From Kosakonia sp. BYX6 (GTDB lineage Bacteria; Pseudomonadota; Gammaproteobacteria; Enterobacterales; Enterobacteriaceae): a stretch of 64,000 bases of DNA. The DNA lies in NCBI RefSeq assembly GCF_038449125.1, contig NZ_CP151800.1, positions 2,948,406-3,012,405 of the forward strand, given 5' to 3'. The notes under the pieces were generated by a model. The model was not told the DNA's origin. It did not search any database and worked only from the letters and a program-made list of their open reading frames with translations. The stretch's first letter is position 1; every line of letters begins with the position of its first letter. Position numbers and translations under genes: made by a program. This document shows, piece by piece, positions 43,760-54,196 of the stretch.

Positions 43760-44278
43760 ATGGTAGATAAACGCGAATCCTATACAAAAGAAGATCTTCT
43801 AGCCTCTGGTCGCGGCGAACTGTTTGGCGAAAAGGGCCCGCAATTACCGGCTCCTAGCATGCTGATGATGGACCGTGTGGTCAAAATGACCGAGACCGGC
43901 GGTAACTTCGATAAAGGTTATGTGGAAGCCGAGCTGGATATCAATCCGGACCTGTGGTTCTTTGGCTGTCATTTCATTGGCGATCCGGTCATGCCGGGCT
44001 GCCTCGGTCTGGATGCCATGTGGCAGCTGGTTGGTTTCTATCTGGGCTGGCTCGGTGGCGAAGGCAAAGGCCGTGCGCTGGGCGTAGGTGAAGTGAAATT
44101 TACCGGTCAGATTCTGCCAACGGCGAAAAAAGTCACCTACCGCATTCACTTTAAACGCATTGTTAACCGTCGTTTGATTATGGGCCTGGCAGATGGTGAA
44201 GTGCTGGTCGATGGCCGCGTTATCTACACTGCAGCCGATCTGAAAGTGGGTCTTTTCCAGGATACTTCTACTTTCTGA
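43760..44278 (+). CDS. fabA: 3-hydroxydecanoyl-ACP dehydratase/isomerase FabA
   Basis: The 172-aa protein reads [20 protein letters not shown], then [20 protein letters not shown] with catalytic His, and [16 protein letters not shown] with Asp. It dehydrates 3-hydroxydecanoyl-ACP and isomerises the product to the cis-3 form, the branch point to unsaturated fatty acids. The ATG at 43760 gives the E. coli length. It is unrelated in origin to the accessory dehydratase at 3485-4033, which is FabZ-like. Confidence 0.97.
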   Translation: MVDKRESYTKEDLLASGRGELFGEKGPQLPAPSMLMMDRVVKMTETGGNFDKGYVEAELDINPDLWFFGCHFIGDPVMPGCLGLDAMWQLVGFYLGWLGGEGKGRALGVGEVKFTGQILPTAKKVTYRIHFKRIVNRRLIMGLADGEVLVDGRVIYTAADLKVGLFQDTSTF

Positions 44279-44306
44279 TAGAGGGTCACACACCCGCTAT
44301 ATGCGC

Positions 44307-44335
44307 GAAACCTCCGCCATGCGGAGGTTTCTTTT
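44307..44335 (+). terminator. fabA terminator
   Basis: Arms GAAACCTCCGC and GCGGAGGTTTC pair perfectly around CAT and are followed by TTTT. Confidence 0.88.
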
Positions 44336-44350
44336 CCTAAAGAGACAGAA

Positions 44351-44518
44351 TCAGGCAATTACGGCCCTGTCTTCCATGGCTTCCCGCCAGCCTCCCAGCC
44401 ACTCGGACCTTTGATTCAGGGTTTGGTAAGGACACATTTCCTTAGGGCGTCCGGTAATACCAGCCTGATATCCACGTTGATGTGCCCGTTCCAGGCGATC
44501 TCGTTTTTGTCTCTTCAT
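44351..44518 (-). CDS. rmf: Ribosome modulation factor
   Basis: The 55-codon gene encodes MKRQKRDRLERAHQRGYQAG, then ITGRPKEMCPYQTLNQRSEW and LGGWREAMEDRAVIA, nearly identical to E. coli RMF. The basic protein joins 70S ribosomes into inactive 100S dimers in stationary phase. ACGAGGC precedes the ATG at 44518. The 200 bp upstream on the minus strand should hold its ppGpp-dependent promoter, which I cannot pinpoint. Confidence 0.97.
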   Translation of the reverse strand: MKRQKRDRLERAHQRGYQAGITGRPKEMCPYQTLNQRSEWLGGWREAMEDRAVIA

Positions 44519-44723
44519 GCCTCGTTTCCCTCATTATGTGATCTGGTGGAAAAGAAAACAGTGGTCACTAAACGTGCAGCCACAGGTCAGAAATACCTTG
44601 AATGAACCTTGCCGTCAATGCGCAAAATTCACGCCAGTGTCATAAATGTGAGCTACACGAAAGTTCATTTGTACAAAAACTGTGAACCAGCACAAGTAAT
44701 GAATTGAGCATAAAGACAAAAAA

Positions 44724-44756
44724 AACCGCCACAGCTTTTGCCTGTGACGGTTTTTT
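44724..44756 (-). terminator. pqi operon terminator
   Basis: An AACCGCCACAG / CTGTGACGGTT stem (one mismatch) has A-runs and T-runs on the two sides. It lies 20 bp after the pqiC stop on the minus strand. Confidence 0.85.
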
Positions 44757-44772
44757 CATTCATAAAATCAAC

Positions 44773-45345
44773 TTATGGCAGACGATTTAGCTCAGCCGCG
44801 ATACTGACCGCTTCCTGCTGCCAACCCTGCGCCAGCATTTTAACCATATTGTCATAACCATCCTGCTGCTGCTTAAGTTCAATATGGAATGGTCGTTTGA
44901 TCAGCCGTCCCTGATGTTTGAGCAGCCATTCACCGCTGACAATAACCCGCCCGTCGTAGCGCCCGTGAAAACCCGTCACCGTAACATTCAGCGTATCTTG
45001 CTCACTGCCCAGCGGCTGCGATGCAACCACCCAACCCGGCAATTGGTTGCTGAGATTAGCCACCAGCGTGTTACGTAACTGCTGATCGAGCGGGCTGGCC
45101 CAAAGATTGTTATTGGCGATAACATACTGCACATCGCTGGTTTGATACACCACGCCATTGCCTGCCAGATAATCCGGTACTGACACCTGCTCAACCCACA
45201 GTTGGCGATTTCCCTGCTCCTGCCCGGTATTAGACTGCACCGTGGTGAGCGGCGGCGAAGGCAGTTGATAGTAACTTTTGTTATCGTCACCACTGCTACA
45301 GGCAGTCAGCAGCAACGCAAGCATAGCCAATGCGCACTTTTTCAT
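44773..45345 (-). CDS. pqiC: Outer-membrane lipoprotein PqiC
   Basis: The 190-aa ABC-type auxiliary lipoprotein has the lipobox LLTAC (Cys16), then YYQLPSPPLTTVQ, RQLWVEQVSVPDYLAGNGVV and WLLKHQGRLIKRPFHI. It docks the PqiB tunnel at the outer membrane for lipid transfer. Its start shares one base with the pqiB stop (TAATG), so the two are translationally coupled. Confidence 0.94.
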   Translation of the reverse strand: MKKCALAMLALLLTACSSGDDNKSYYQLPSPPLTTVQSNTGQEQGNRQLWVEQVSVPDYLAGNGVVYQTSDVQYVIANNNLWASPLDQQLRNTLVANLSNQLPGWVVASQPLGSEQDTLNVTVTGFHGRYDGRVIVSGEWLLKHQGRLIKRPFHIELKQQQDGYDNMVKMLAQGWQQEAVSIAAELNRLP

Positions 45346-46982
45346 TATTTCGCCCTCTTCGGCTGCGGATCGTCTTTCCCTTTCGCTTCGAATACCAGCG
45401 CGTTGCTCTTATCGTTAAGCGTTTTCAGTACCGGCTGCAGTTCGCGCAGCACCTGATCCAGACGCTGCATATCCGCCACCATCTTGTTATAGGCGGCCGA
45501 CCCAGGCTGGAAGCCCTGCATACTGCGGTTGAGTTCGCGCAGTGTCGTTTGCATATCCGCCGGAAGTTGCTGCATCGACTGGCTAGCTGTCAATTTGTTC
45601 AGATTATCCAGCGTTGTTTGCAGGCGCTTAAGCGTTTGCTGGCTTTCCGACAGTGTATTTGTCGCCTGTTGGATCATAGGGTTTAGCGGCAGATTGTTGA
45701 TCTTATCCAGCGTGTCCATCAGCCTCTGCTGGATTTGCGCCAGCCCGCCGCTCATGGTCGGGATAATCGGGTAACCGGCAAACTCACGCATTCCGTCGAC
45801 CGGCGGCGCATTAGTGTAGAAGTCCAGATCCACATACAGCGCGCCAGTGACAATGTTGCCCGTTTTCAGCGAGCCGCGCAGGCCGCGTTTGAGCAACGCA
45901 TTCAGGTGTGCGGTCATATCCGGATCTTCGCCCAACTGGTTAGCCAGCCGTTCCGGTTCAATACGGATGAGGATCGGAATCCGGTAATCGTCGTTCAACG
46001 CCTGCCGCATGCTCGATGTAAAGAACGGCACTTTGCTCACTGTCCCCAGACGAATGCCGCGAAACTCCACCGGCGCGCCGGGTTGCAGCCCACGGATAGA
46101 ATCTTTGAAGAACATCAGGTAATCGATATGGTCGGTATAGAGCGAGTCCTGAATGCTGCGCTGATCGTCATACAGTTTGAACGCAGCTTTCTCCGCTACC
46201 GGCTGGCCTAAATCCATGCCATCCGGCACATCAAAACTGACACCGCCGCCAAACAATGTGGTCAACGAACCCATCTCTACCCGCATACCTGCCGAGGTGA
46301 GATCGACCGCAATACCGCTGTCTTTCCAGAAACGCACATTGCTGGTTACCAGCCGATCGTTTGGCGCATTGATAAAAAGCTGGTAGCTCATGGTGCGTTT
46401 TTGCGTATCAAAGGTACTGGTTTCGACCGAGCCAACACGATAACCACGGAACAGCACCGGATCGCCCGCAGCCAGTTGGCCGGCTTTGTTACTGTCGAGG
46501 ATCACGCGGATCCCTTTAGCATCTGGCGGTGCCAGCGGCGGTGAGTCGAGCAAATTGTAGCGTTCAGGTGCATTGCCTTTCACGCCGGGCTGGAGTTCGA
46601 TATACGCACCGGAAAGCAGTGTGCCCAATCCGCTGACGCCCTCGCGACCGATCTGCGGTTTAACCACCCAAAATACCGAGTCGTTATGCAACAGCTTTTC
46701 CATGCCGGAATTCAGCCGCGCTTTGATTTCAACGTGGGTTAAATCATCCGTCAGTGTCGTGCTTTCCACCACGCCGACATCGACACTGCGACTTTTGATC
46801 GTCGTTTTGCCGCCGACAATACCTTCCGCATTATTGGTAATCAGGGTCACTTCCGGCCCCTGGTGGCTGTAGTGATAGAAAAGTATCCACGCGCCAATCA
46901 GCGCAGTCACAATCGGGAAAATCCACACCGGCGACCAGTTTCTCACTTTCTGCACGTTGGCTTCCCCATTTTTATTCCCCAT
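45345..46982 (-). CDS. pqiB: MCE-domain intermembrane transport protein PqiB
   Basis: The 545-aa protein has one N-terminal membrane helix (WSPVWIFPIVTALIGAWILF) and three MCE domains (GPEVTLITNNAEGIVGGKTT; GIRVILDSNKAGQLAAGDPV; the third around GLQPGAPVEFRGIRLGTVSK). A long C-terminal coiled coil (ATNTLSESQQTLKRLQTTLD) forms the periplasm-spanning tube. It moves lipids between membranes. It overlaps pqiA by 11 bp. Confidence 0.96.
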   Translation of the reverse strand: MGNKNGEANVQKVRNWSPVWIFPIVTALIGAWILFYHYSHQGPEVTLITNNAEGIVGGKTTIKSRSVDVGVVESTTLTDDLTHVEIKARLNSGMEKLLHNDSVFWVVKPQIGREGVSGLGTLLSGAYIELQPGVKGNAPERYNLLDSPPLAPPDAKGIRVILDSNKAGQLAAGDPVLFRGYRVGSVETSTFDTQKRTMSYQLFINAPNDRLVTSNVRFWKDSGIAVDLTSAGMRVEMGSLTTLFGGGVSFDVPDGMDLGQPVAEKAAFKLYDDQRSIQDSLYTDHIDYLMFFKDSIRGLQPGAPVEFRGIRLGTVSKVPFFTSSMRQALNDDYRIPILIRIEPERLANQLGEDPDMTAHLNALLKRGLRGSLKTGNIVTGALYVDLDFYTNAPPVDGMREFAGYPIIPTMSGGLAQIQQRLMDTLDKINNLPLNPMIQQATNTLSESQQTLKRLQTTLDNLNKLTASQSMQQLPADMQTTLRELNRSMQGFQPGSAAYNKMVADMQRLDQVLRELQPVLKTLNDKSNALVFEAKGKDDPQPKRAK

Positions 46983-48240
46983 GTTCTAACGGCTCCTCAT
47001 GGTGCGTTTGTGGCTCACGATCCCAGCTCAGGCGCGGGTCGAAAGTCATTGCCGCAAACATCGTAATAATAACGACCAGCGCAAACATAAGCGCACCCAT
47101 CGCAGGATAGATATTCATCAGTCCGCCCATTCGAACCAGCGCGGACAGTACAGCAATAACAAAGACATCAATCATCGACCAGCGCCCGACGAACTCCACC
47201 ACTTCATAAATAAAGTGCATACGCTCGCAGTCGCGCTTGCCGTGACCTTTCGCATCAATACACAGCCAGGCGATACCGATCATCTTCAGTGTCGGCACCA
47301 TAATACTGGCGATAAAAATGACCAACGCCACCGGATAAGACCCTTCGCTCCATAACAGCACCACGCCGGCCAGAATGGTCGAAGGCATACGGTCGCCAAG
47401 CAAATCGGTCACCATGATCGGCAAGATATTAGCAGGCAGATAAAGCATCATCGCCGTCACCAGTAGTGCCAGCGTCCATTGAACGCTATTACGCCGCCGG
47501 GCATGTCCCCGGGTATGGCAGCGCGGGCAAACCGGTTGATCAATGGCGACGATCGCCGTGCAACACGGACAGGAGCGAAGCCCCTGGCGGATCCCCGGCA
47601 CACCAACTTGAACATGTTGGTCAAGCTTCGGCGCGGGCGCGATATCGTCCCACAGCCAGTGGCGATCGACGCACTGAAACGCGCGCAATTGCAGCAGGCA
47701 AAACAGGCACCAGGGGAGAAAACTGCTGCCGATCCCCACATCCCCGTACGCCATTAATTTAACGAAACTGACCAGCACACCAGCGAGAAAGATCTCGGCC
47801 ATGCCCCAACTTTTTAGTTGGAACAAGATCCGCGCCAGCGCGATTTTCAGGCGAAAATCCATCCGCACACGATTAACCAGCAGCAGAATAGTGACCAGGC
47901 AGAATGCCGGGACCAGTTGCACGAATAATAGGAAGAAAGTGCCGAGGCTGGCGTAGTCTTCCGAAAACATCACGCCGGGGATTTGCAGCAGCGTCACTTC
48001 ACTGGCGACGCCTGCCACTTTCATATTCACGAAGGGAAAAAGGTTGGAGAGCAGTAACATAAATAGCGCAACGATCGCATACGCGGTGGGACGCTGCCGC
48101 GGCGCGTCCCACTCGGTTGTCAATGTTGTGCCGCAGCGCGGGCAAGCCGCTTTGTGTCCATGTTGCAACGGCGGCAACGCCGCCAGCATGTCACATTGCG
48201 AGCAAAGAATATGGCGAGTGGCGTTGTGATGTTCACACAT
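46972..48240 (-). CDS. pqiA: Inner-membrane protein PqiA
   Basis: The 422-aa protein has two PqiA repeats, each with a zinc-ribbon (CSQCDMLAALPP with CPRCGTTL; CPCCTAIVAIDQPVCPRCH) and four membrane helices. It is the inner-membrane partner of PqiB; the genes are induced by paraquat via SoxRS in E. coli. First gene of pqiABC, 11 bp after uup on the same strand. Confidence 0.95.
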   Translation of the reverse strand: MCEHHNATRHILCSQCDMLAALPPLQHGHKAACPRCGTTLTTEWDAPRQRPTAYAIVALFMLLLSNLFPFVNMKVAGVASEVTLLQIPGVMFSEDYASLGTFFLLFVQLVPAFCLVTILLLVNRVRMDFRLKIALARILFQLKSWGMAEIFLAGVLVSFVKLMAYGDVGIGSSFLPWCLFCLLQLRAFQCVDRHWLWDDIAPAPKLDQHVQVGVPGIRQGLRSCPCCTAIVAIDQPVCPRCHTRGHARRRNSVQWTLALLVTAMMLYLPANILPIMVTDLLGDRMPSTILAGVVLLWSEGSYPVALVIFIASIMVPTLKMIGIAWLCIDAKGHGKRDCERMHFIYEVVEFVGRWSMIDVFVIAVLSALVRMGGLMNIYPAMGALMFALVVIITMFAAMTFDPRLSWDREPQTHHEEPLEHGE

Positions 48241-48251
48241 ACAGGCTCCCT

Positions 48252-50159
48252 TTATGCGCCGTTTTTAAGAGCCTCCAGATACTCCCAGCGTTCAAACGCT
48301 TCTTCCAGCGCCTGCTCCGCCGAAGCCATATCAGCTAAGACTTTCTGCGTATGATCGTGAGGCTGGCTGAAAAAGTTAGCATCGGCCACCTGTGCCTGCA
48401 ACGTTTCCAGTTGTGCTTCCAGTTGTTCCAGCTTCTGCGGCAACTGTTCCAGCTCACGTTGCAGGTTATAGCTTAGTTTGTTCGTGTTGCGTTTGACAGT
48501 TTCGCCTTTGGCAGCAGGCGCTTCCGCGCTTTTTTGCGCAGCGGCCTGTTTATAGGCTTGCGAAGCGCTCTGCTGGCCACGGGCGTCATGGTAACCGCCA
48601 ACATACTGGCCGATACGGCCCTGACCTTCAAAAATCCAGCATTCGGTCACGGTATTATCAACAAACTGACGATCGTGGCTCACCAGCAACACGGTGCCCT
48701 GATAGCTGTCGATCAACTCCTCCAACAGTTCCAACGTTTCGACGTCCAGGTCGTTGGTCGGTTCATCGAGAATCAGCAAGTTGCTGGGTTTGAGGAACAG
48801 ACGCGCCAACAGCAAACGGTTACGTTCCCCGCCAGAGAGCGCACGCACCGGCGTCATTGCCCGTTTCGGGTGGAACAGGAAGTCCTGCAGATACCCCAAA
48901 ATGTGGCGCGGCTTACCGTTGACCAGCACTTCCTGCTTCCCTTCCGCGAGGTTATCCATCACGGTTTTATCAGGATCCAGCTCAGCACGGTGCTGATCGA
49001 AATAAGCCACTTCCAGCTTGGTACCGACGTGAACACGTCCGCTGTCTGCTTTCAGTTGATCCAGCATCAGTTTCAACAGTGTGGTTTTGCCGCAGCCGTT
49101 CGGGCCAATCAAAGCAATTTTGTCGCCGCGCAGCACCTGCGTAGAGAAATCATGCACCAGCACTTTTCCATCAACGCCGTAGTTAACGTGTTCCATCTCG
49201 AAGACAATCTTGCCGGAGCGGGACGCTTCTTCGACCTGCATTTTCGCACTGCCCATCACTTCGCGACGTTCGCTTCGCTCGTGGCGCATCGCTTTCAGTG
49301 CGCGAACGCGCCCTTCGTTACGGGTACGACGTGCCTTAATGCCCTGGCGGATCCACACTTCTTCTTGCGCCAGCTTGCGATCGAACTCGGCATTTTGCAG
49401 CTCTTCCACGCGCAGCATTTCTTCTTTTTCCAGCAAATACTGATCGTAATTGCCCGGATAAGAGACCAATTTGCCGCGATCGAGATCGACAATGCGCGTC
49501 GCCATATTGCGGATAAACGAACGGTCGTGCGAGATAAAGATAATGGTGCCGCCAAACGACTTCAGGAAACCTTCCAGCCAGTCGATGGTTTCGATGTCCA
49601 GATGGTTAGTCGGTTCGTCGAGCAGCAACACGCGCGGCCCACTCACCAGCGCACGCCCGAGCGCCGCCTTACGCAGCCACCCGCCGGAAAGCGCAGAGAG
49701 CGACATATCTGCCGTCAGCCCCAGTTGCGCCAGCACTTCGTTAATCCGGTTTTCCAGCTGCCACAGGCCGTGGTGATCCAGCATTTCCTGCACCCGCGCC
49801 AGCTCGGCGAGGTTTTTATCGCTCGGATCGCTCATCACCAGATGGGAAACTTCGTGATAACGCTTCAGGTACTCTGCCTGCTCTTCAATACCTTCGGCAA
49901 CGAAATCGTAGACACTTCCGCTGACGTTACGAGGCGGATCCTGTTGCAGGCGCGCCACGACTAAATCTTGTTCATACACAATGCGACCATCGTCCAGGTT
50001 AATTTCCCGGTTGAGGATCTTCATCAGTGTCGATTTACCCGCGCCGTTACGTCCGACCAGACAGACGCGTTCGTTTTCTTCGATATGCAGCTCTGCATTA
50101 TCGAGAAGCGGTGCGTCGCTGAACGACAGCCATGCGCCATGCATACTGATTAATGACAT
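48252..50159 (-). CDS. uup: ABC-F ATPase Uup
   Basis: The 635-aa protein has two ABC domains: Walker A VGRNGAGKSTLMK and IGPNGCGKTTLLK, signature LSGGWLRKAALGRAL and LSGGERNRLLLARLF, Walker B VLLLDEPTNHLD and LLILDEPTNDLD. The linker is followed by a C-terminal coiled-coil DNA-binding domain (LQRELEQLPQKLEQLEAQLE). It has no membrane part. It acts on ribosomes or DNA and limits transposon precise excision. It follows rlmKL by 12 bp. Confidence 0.96.
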   Translation of the reverse strand: MSLISMHGAWLSFSDAPLLDNAELHIEENERVCLVGRNGAGKSTLMKILNREINLDDGRIVYEQDLVVARLQQDPPRNVSGSVYDFVAEGIEEQAEYLKRYHEVSHLVMSDPSDKNLAELARVQEMLDHHGLWQLENRINEVLAQLGLTADMSLSALSGGWLRKAALGRALVSGPRVLLLDEPTNHLDIETIDWLEGFLKSFGGTIIFISHDRSFIRNMATRIVDLDRGKLVSYPGNYDQYLLEKEEMLRVEELQNAEFDRKLAQEEVWIRQGIKARRTRNEGRVRALKAMRHERSERREVMGSAKMQVEEASRSGKIVFEMEHVNYGVDGKVLVHDFSTQVLRGDKIALIGPNGCGKTTLLKLMLDQLKADSGRVHVGTKLEVAYFDQHRAELDPDKTVMDNLAEGKQEVLVNGKPRHILGYLQDFLFHPKRAMTPVRALSGGERNRLLLARLFLKPSNLLILDEPTNDLDVETLELLEELIDSYQGTVLLVSHDRQFVDNTVTECWIFEGQGRIGQYVGGYHDARGQQSASQAYKQAAAQKSAEAPAAKGETVKRNTNKLSYNLQRELEQLPQKLEQLEAQLETLQAQVADANFFSQPHDHTQKVLADMASAEQALEEAFERWEYLEALKNGA

Positions 50160-50171
50160 TTATTTATCCTT

Positions 50172-52280
50172 TCAGGCTGCGGTAATCAGCCAGCAGTTGT
50201 GGATTTGACGGTTGCGGGCAAAATCCTGCGACTGCGTTTTTTGAGTAATTTCTTGTGCCTGCAGACCCAGTTTCGCCAGCCCGTCGTGATCCATACGGAA
50301 ACCGCGTTTGTTATTGGAAAACATGATGGTGCCGCCCTTACGCAGCAGACGCTTCAGATCTTCCATCAAACGCATATGATCGCGCTGCACATCGAAAGAG
50401 TCTTCCATACGTTTCGAGTTGGAGAAGGTCGGCGGATCGATAAAGATCAGGTCGAACTGCTCGTCAGTTTCGCGCAGCCAGCCGAGGCAATCCGCCTGGA
50501 TCAGCCGATGTGCACGCCCGCTCAAGCCGTTCAGGCGCAAGTTGCGTTCAGCCCATTCCAGATAGGTGCGTGACATATCCACCGTGGTGGTGGAACGCGC
50601 GCCGCCCAGCCCTGCGTGCACACTGGCGCTACCGGTGTAGGAGAAAAGGTTGAGAAAATCTTTGCCTTTACTCATTTGGCCCAGCATACGGCGGGCGATA
50701 CGGTGATCAAGGAACAGACCCGTATCCAGATAATCCGTCAGGTTGACCCACAGACGAGCGTTGTATTCGCTCACTTCCATAAAGTCGCCCTTCTCGTTCA
50801 TCTTCTGGTACTGGTTACTGCCCTTTTGACGTTCACGGGTTTTCAGCACCAGTTTGTTCGGCGCAATACCCAGCACCTGAATGGTGGCGGCAATGATGTC
50901 GAACAGACGCTGACGCGCTTTTTGTGCATCGATGGTTTTTGGCGCGGCATACTCCTGCACGACCACCCAATCGGCATAGCGATCGACGGCGACATTGTAA
51001 TCCGGCAGATCGGCATCATACAGACGGTAGCATTCGATACCTTCCTGACGCGCCCATTTCTCCAGTTTTTTAACGTTTTTGCGCAGGCGGTTTGCATAAT
51101 CTTCCGCCATCGCCGGGACTTTCGCTTCGCCGGTGCTTTCCGCCAAATGGTAGTTTTTCTGCACGCAATCCAGCGGGCCGTTTTTGGCTTTAAATTGACG
51201 CTCGGCGCGCAGTTGCAAGCAGTTGAGCAGATCGACCGAAGCGCTGAACAGCGACAGGTTCCAGCCGCCAAACTGCGTTTTCAGCAGACGCCCCAGCAGG
51301 CTGTGTAAGGCGATGAGCGCTGGTTCGCTCTCCAGACGCTCGCCATAAGGGGGGTTACTGATGACCGTACCGTACGGGCCGCTCGGTAACGGATTGCTGA
51401 GTTGAGCGACATCTTTCACATCGAAGGTGATCAGTTCGCCAATTCCGGCGCGACGGGCGTTTTTACGGGCAATATCGATCACGCGCGCATCGCTGTCGGA
51501 GCCATAGAAACGGGATTCATAACCGGCGAGGCCCTGACGAGCGCGCGTTTGCGCCTCAGCCTTCACCTCTTGCCAGAGCGCTTCATCGTGCTGAGCCCAG
51601 CAGCTAAAACCCCAGTGACCACGGTGTAAGCCCGGCGCGCGATCGGTTGCCGCCATCGCGGCTTCGATCAGCAGCGTGCCGGAACCACACATCGGATCCA
51701 GCAGCGGTGTTCCCGCCTGCCAGCCGGAACGCATGACAATCGCCGCAGCAAGGTTTTCTTTAATAGGCGCAAGACCAGCACGATCGCGGTAGCCGCGCAG
51801 ATGCAGGCCTTCGCCGCTCAAATCAAGGGAGATATTCGCCGTATCCTGATTCAACCAGACATTAATACGCAGGTCCGGCAATTCGCGCTCGACGTTCGGG
51901 CGCGGCAGGTTTTTGCGGGTGAAGCTGTCGACGATGGCGTCTTTTACTTTCAATGCACCGTACTGGCTGTTGCGGATCTCATCATTCAGACCGCTGAAAT
52001 GCACCGCGAAGGTCGCGCCCGGATTGAAAATCTCTGTCCAGTTGATCGCCTGCACACCGAGATAGAGGTCAAGATCGCTATAAACCTTGCACTCGCCAAG
52101 CGGCAGCATAATGCGCGAAGCCAGGCGACTCCACATCAGGCTTTGGTACAGGAGCCGTGTGTCACCTTCAAAATGGACACCACCCTGAACAACGCGGCAC
52201 TCTACGGCACCGAGTTTTTCCAGTTCAGTTTTTAACAGCTCTTCCAGCCCACGGGCCGTACTGGCAAACAGAGAAATCAT
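50172..52280 (-). CDS. rlmL: Bifunctional 23S rRNA methyltransferase RlmKL
   Basis: The 702-aa fusion has an N-terminal THUMP domain and the RlmL domain ([31 protein letters not shown]; m2G2445), followed by the RlmK domain ([33 protein letters not shown]; m7G2069). Both use S-adenosylmethionine. The ATG at 52280 gives [11 protein letters not shown] and the E. coli length; the frame extends 6 codons upstream without support. Confidence 0.96.
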   Translation of the reverse strand: MISLFASTARGLEELLKTELEKLGAVECRVVQGGVHFEGDTRLLYQSLMWSRLASRIMLPLGECKVYSDLDLYLGVQAINWTEIFNPGATFAVHFSGLNDEIRNSQYGALKVKDAIVDSFTRKNLPRPNVERELPDLRINVWLNQDTANISLDLSGEGLHLRGYRDRAGLAPIKENLAAAIVMRSGWQAGTPLLDPMCGSGTLLIEAAMAATDRAPGLHRGHWGFSCWAQHDEALWQEVKAEAQTRARQGLAGYESRFYGSDSDARVIDIARKNARRAGIGELITFDVKDVAQLSNPLPSGPYGTVISNPPYGERLESEPALIALHSLLGRLLKTQFGGWNLSLFSASVDLLNCLQLRAERQFKAKNGPLDCVQKNYHLAESTGEAKVPAMAEDYANRLRKNVKKLEKWARQEGIECYRLYDADLPDYNVAVDRYADWVVVQEYAAPKTIDAQKARQRLFDIIAATIQVLGIAPNKLVLKTRERQKGSNQYQKMNEKGDFMEVSEYNARLWVNLTDYLDTGLFLDHRIARRMLGQMSKGKDFLNLFSYTGSASVHAGLGGARSTTTVDMSRTYLEWAERNLRLNGLSGRAHRLIQADCLGWLRETDEQFDLIFIDPPTFSNSKRMEDSFDVQRDHMRLMEDLKRLLRKGGTIMFSNNKRGFRMDHDGLAKLGLQAQEITQKTQSQDFARNRQIHNCWLITAA

Positions 52281-52380
52281 AATGTCACTTACACTCAACG
52301 AAAATTGTTGCGCATTATAGCTAATCTGGCGTGCATGTCATAAAGTTGAGGGCCATTTTTCGTCTAACAGGGAGGAAGAC

Positions 52381-53490
52381 GTGCCTACGCTTTCACGTCT
52401 TTATATCCATCCGGTGAAATCCATGCGCGGTATCGGCCTGACGCATGCGCTTGCCGACATTAGCGGCCTCGCCTTCGACCGTGTTTTTATGGTCACTCAG
52501 CCCGATGGCACCTTCATTACTGCACGCCAGTTTCCGCAAATGGTGCGCTTTATGCCATCACCGTTAACCGACGGTTTGCATTTGACCGCGCCGGACGGTA
52601 GCAGTGCGGTCATTCGCTTTGCGGATTTTGCGCCCGAAGGCGCGCCGACGGAAGTGTGGGGCAACCATTTTACGGCGCTTATCGCACCCGTAGAGATCAA
52701 CCGCTGGCTTAGCGGCTTTTTTGGTCGCGACGTGCAGTTACGCTGGGTTGGCCCGCAATTGACCCGCCGCGTAAAACGCCACGACGATGTGCCATTATCG
52801 TTCGCCGATGGGTTTCCTTATTTATTAACCAACGAAGCTTCGCTACGCGATTTGCAAAACCGCTGCCCGGCCAGCGTGAAGATGGAACAGTTTCGCCCCA
52901 ATCTGGTGGTTACGGGCGCACCAGCGTGGGCAGAAGATAGCTGGAAAGTGGTGCGCATTGGCGAGGTAGTGTTTGATGTCGTCAAACCGTGCAGCCGCTG
53001 TGTGTTTACGACCGTTAGCCCGGAACGCGGGCAGAAACACCCTTCAGGTGAACCACTCACCACGCTGCAAAGTTTCCGTACCGCGCAGGATAACGATGAA
53101 GTTGATTTTGGGCAGAACTTGATTGCGCGTAACAGCGGCGTGATCCGCGTGGGTGATGAAGTTGCCGTTCTGGCAACGGCGCCGGCGAAAGTGTATGGCG
53201 CAGGCGAAGTGGCCGAATCCTTTGAACCGGATATTCAACCGGCAGATACCGTAGAAATTGACTGGCAAGGGCAAAAGTTTCGTGGCAACAATCAACAGGT
53301 GTTGCTGGAGCAACTGGAAAACCAGGGCATTCGCGTGCCTTATTCCTGCCGGGCGGGGATTTGCGGCTGTTGCCGGATTCGTTTAGTGGAAGGTGAAGTC
53401 AATGCAATGAAGAAATCAGCGATTGCGCAGGATGGGACGATCCTCAGTTGCAGTTGCATTCCGAAAACATCGCTGAGGCTTGAAGCTTAA
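52381..53490 (+). CDS. ycbX: YcbX, MOSC and 2Fe-2S protein for N-hydroxylated base analog reduction
   Basis: The 369-aa protein has an N-terminal MOSC_N ([20 protein letters not shown]), a MOSC domain with the cofactor-ligating Cys in [19 protein letters not shown], and a C-terminal 2Fe-2S ferredoxin domain ([20 protein letters not shown] with a later CSC). It is a molybdenum enzyme that reduces 6-hydroxylaminopurine, with CysJ supplying electrons. Start is GTG at 52381 with GGAGGAAGAC before it. Its stop overlaps zapC. Confidence 0.94.
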   Translation: MPTLSRLYIHPVKSMRGIGLTHALADISGLAFDRVFMVTQPDGTFITARQFPQMVRFMPSPLTDGLHLTAPDGSSAVIRFADFAPEGAPTEVWGNHFTALIAPVEINRWLSGFFGRDVQLRWVGPQLTRRVKRHDDVPLSFADGFPYLLTNEASLRDLQNRCPASVKMEQFRPNLVVTGAPAWAEDSWKVVRIGEVVFDVVKPCSRCVFTTVSPERGQKHPSGEPLTTLQSFRTAQDNDEVDFGQNLIARNSGVIRVGDEVAVLATAPAKVYGAGEVAESFEPDIQPADTVEIDWQGQKFRGNNQQVLLEQLENQGIRVPYSCRAGICGCCRIRLVEGEVNAMKKSAIAQDGTILSCSCIPKTSLRLEA

Positions 53491-54029
53491 ACGGCCTGCT
53501 CGAAACGGAGACTCGCGGCGCGAAGCTGCGGTTTCAGGCGATCGTTCATAATTTTGATGGCATCGCCCAGTTGCATTGTGCGCCCGGCAATCACCACGCC
53601 GGGTTGCGCCAGCAGGCACAATGCGGCGTTTTCGCCCGGTTCAACCACCAGCAAATTCACGCACTCTTGCGTGTCGCTTAACCAGACACAAGCACCTTCA
53701 CCGGTGACCGGCGACCACAGCGCTTCGTGGGTCATAAAATGCCAGCTTTTCGGCATTTGCGGTTTGAGGAAACGAATGGCAACCAGCGCGTTGAGCACCA
53801 GTTCGGCGCGCTGCTCATTAGATAATTCTAAATCGCGGCATTTTTCATCGAAGGAGAAATAAAGTGCGGCGTCATCAACGCAAAAACCAGATGGCGAGAA
53901 AGCATCTGGTGTCAGCATTTTACGAGCGAATCGGGAGCGAAATAACATGCCATTGGCTAAATCGAGCATCATGCGGTCATGCTCATCATCGAAATACCAG
54001 CGCCAATTATCGTCAGGTTTAATTTGCAT
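53487..54029 (-). CDS. zapC: Cell-division protein ZapC
   Basis: The 180-aa protein starts [20 protein letters not shown] and includes [39 protein letters not shown] and [20 protein letters not shown]-like strands. ZapC binds FtsZ at midcell and promotes polymer bundling. It is convergent with ycbX, with a 4-bp overlap. Confidence 0.94.
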   Translation of the reverse strand: MQIKPDDNWRWYFDDEHDRMMLDLANGMLFRSRFARKMLTPDAFSPSGFCVDDAALYFSFDEKCRDLELSNEQRAELVLNALVAIRFLKPQMPKSWHFMTHEALWSPVTGEGACVWLSDTQECVNLLVVEPGENAALCLLAQPGVVIAGRTMQLGDAIKIMNDRLKPQLRAASLRFEQAV

Positions 54030-54196
54030 TTCTCTCTCCCCTTCCTTTAAACATCCTGTAACTTTTTCATCCTGTTTGCCGCCTCGTTAATTAATCTAAT
54101 AATAAAAGACTAAAATGTTTAAATTAGCAACAGTGACGGAATATAAAACAACCAGGGCTGGAAATAAAGCCCTGGATGCAAAGGATGGGAAAAAGA

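Noticed and set aside
48534-49964. 476-codon plus-strand open frame antisense to uup
   Set aside because: It is the mirror of a conserved ABC-F gene with both Walker motifs and has no protein family features of its own. High GC codon use leaves the antisense frame open.
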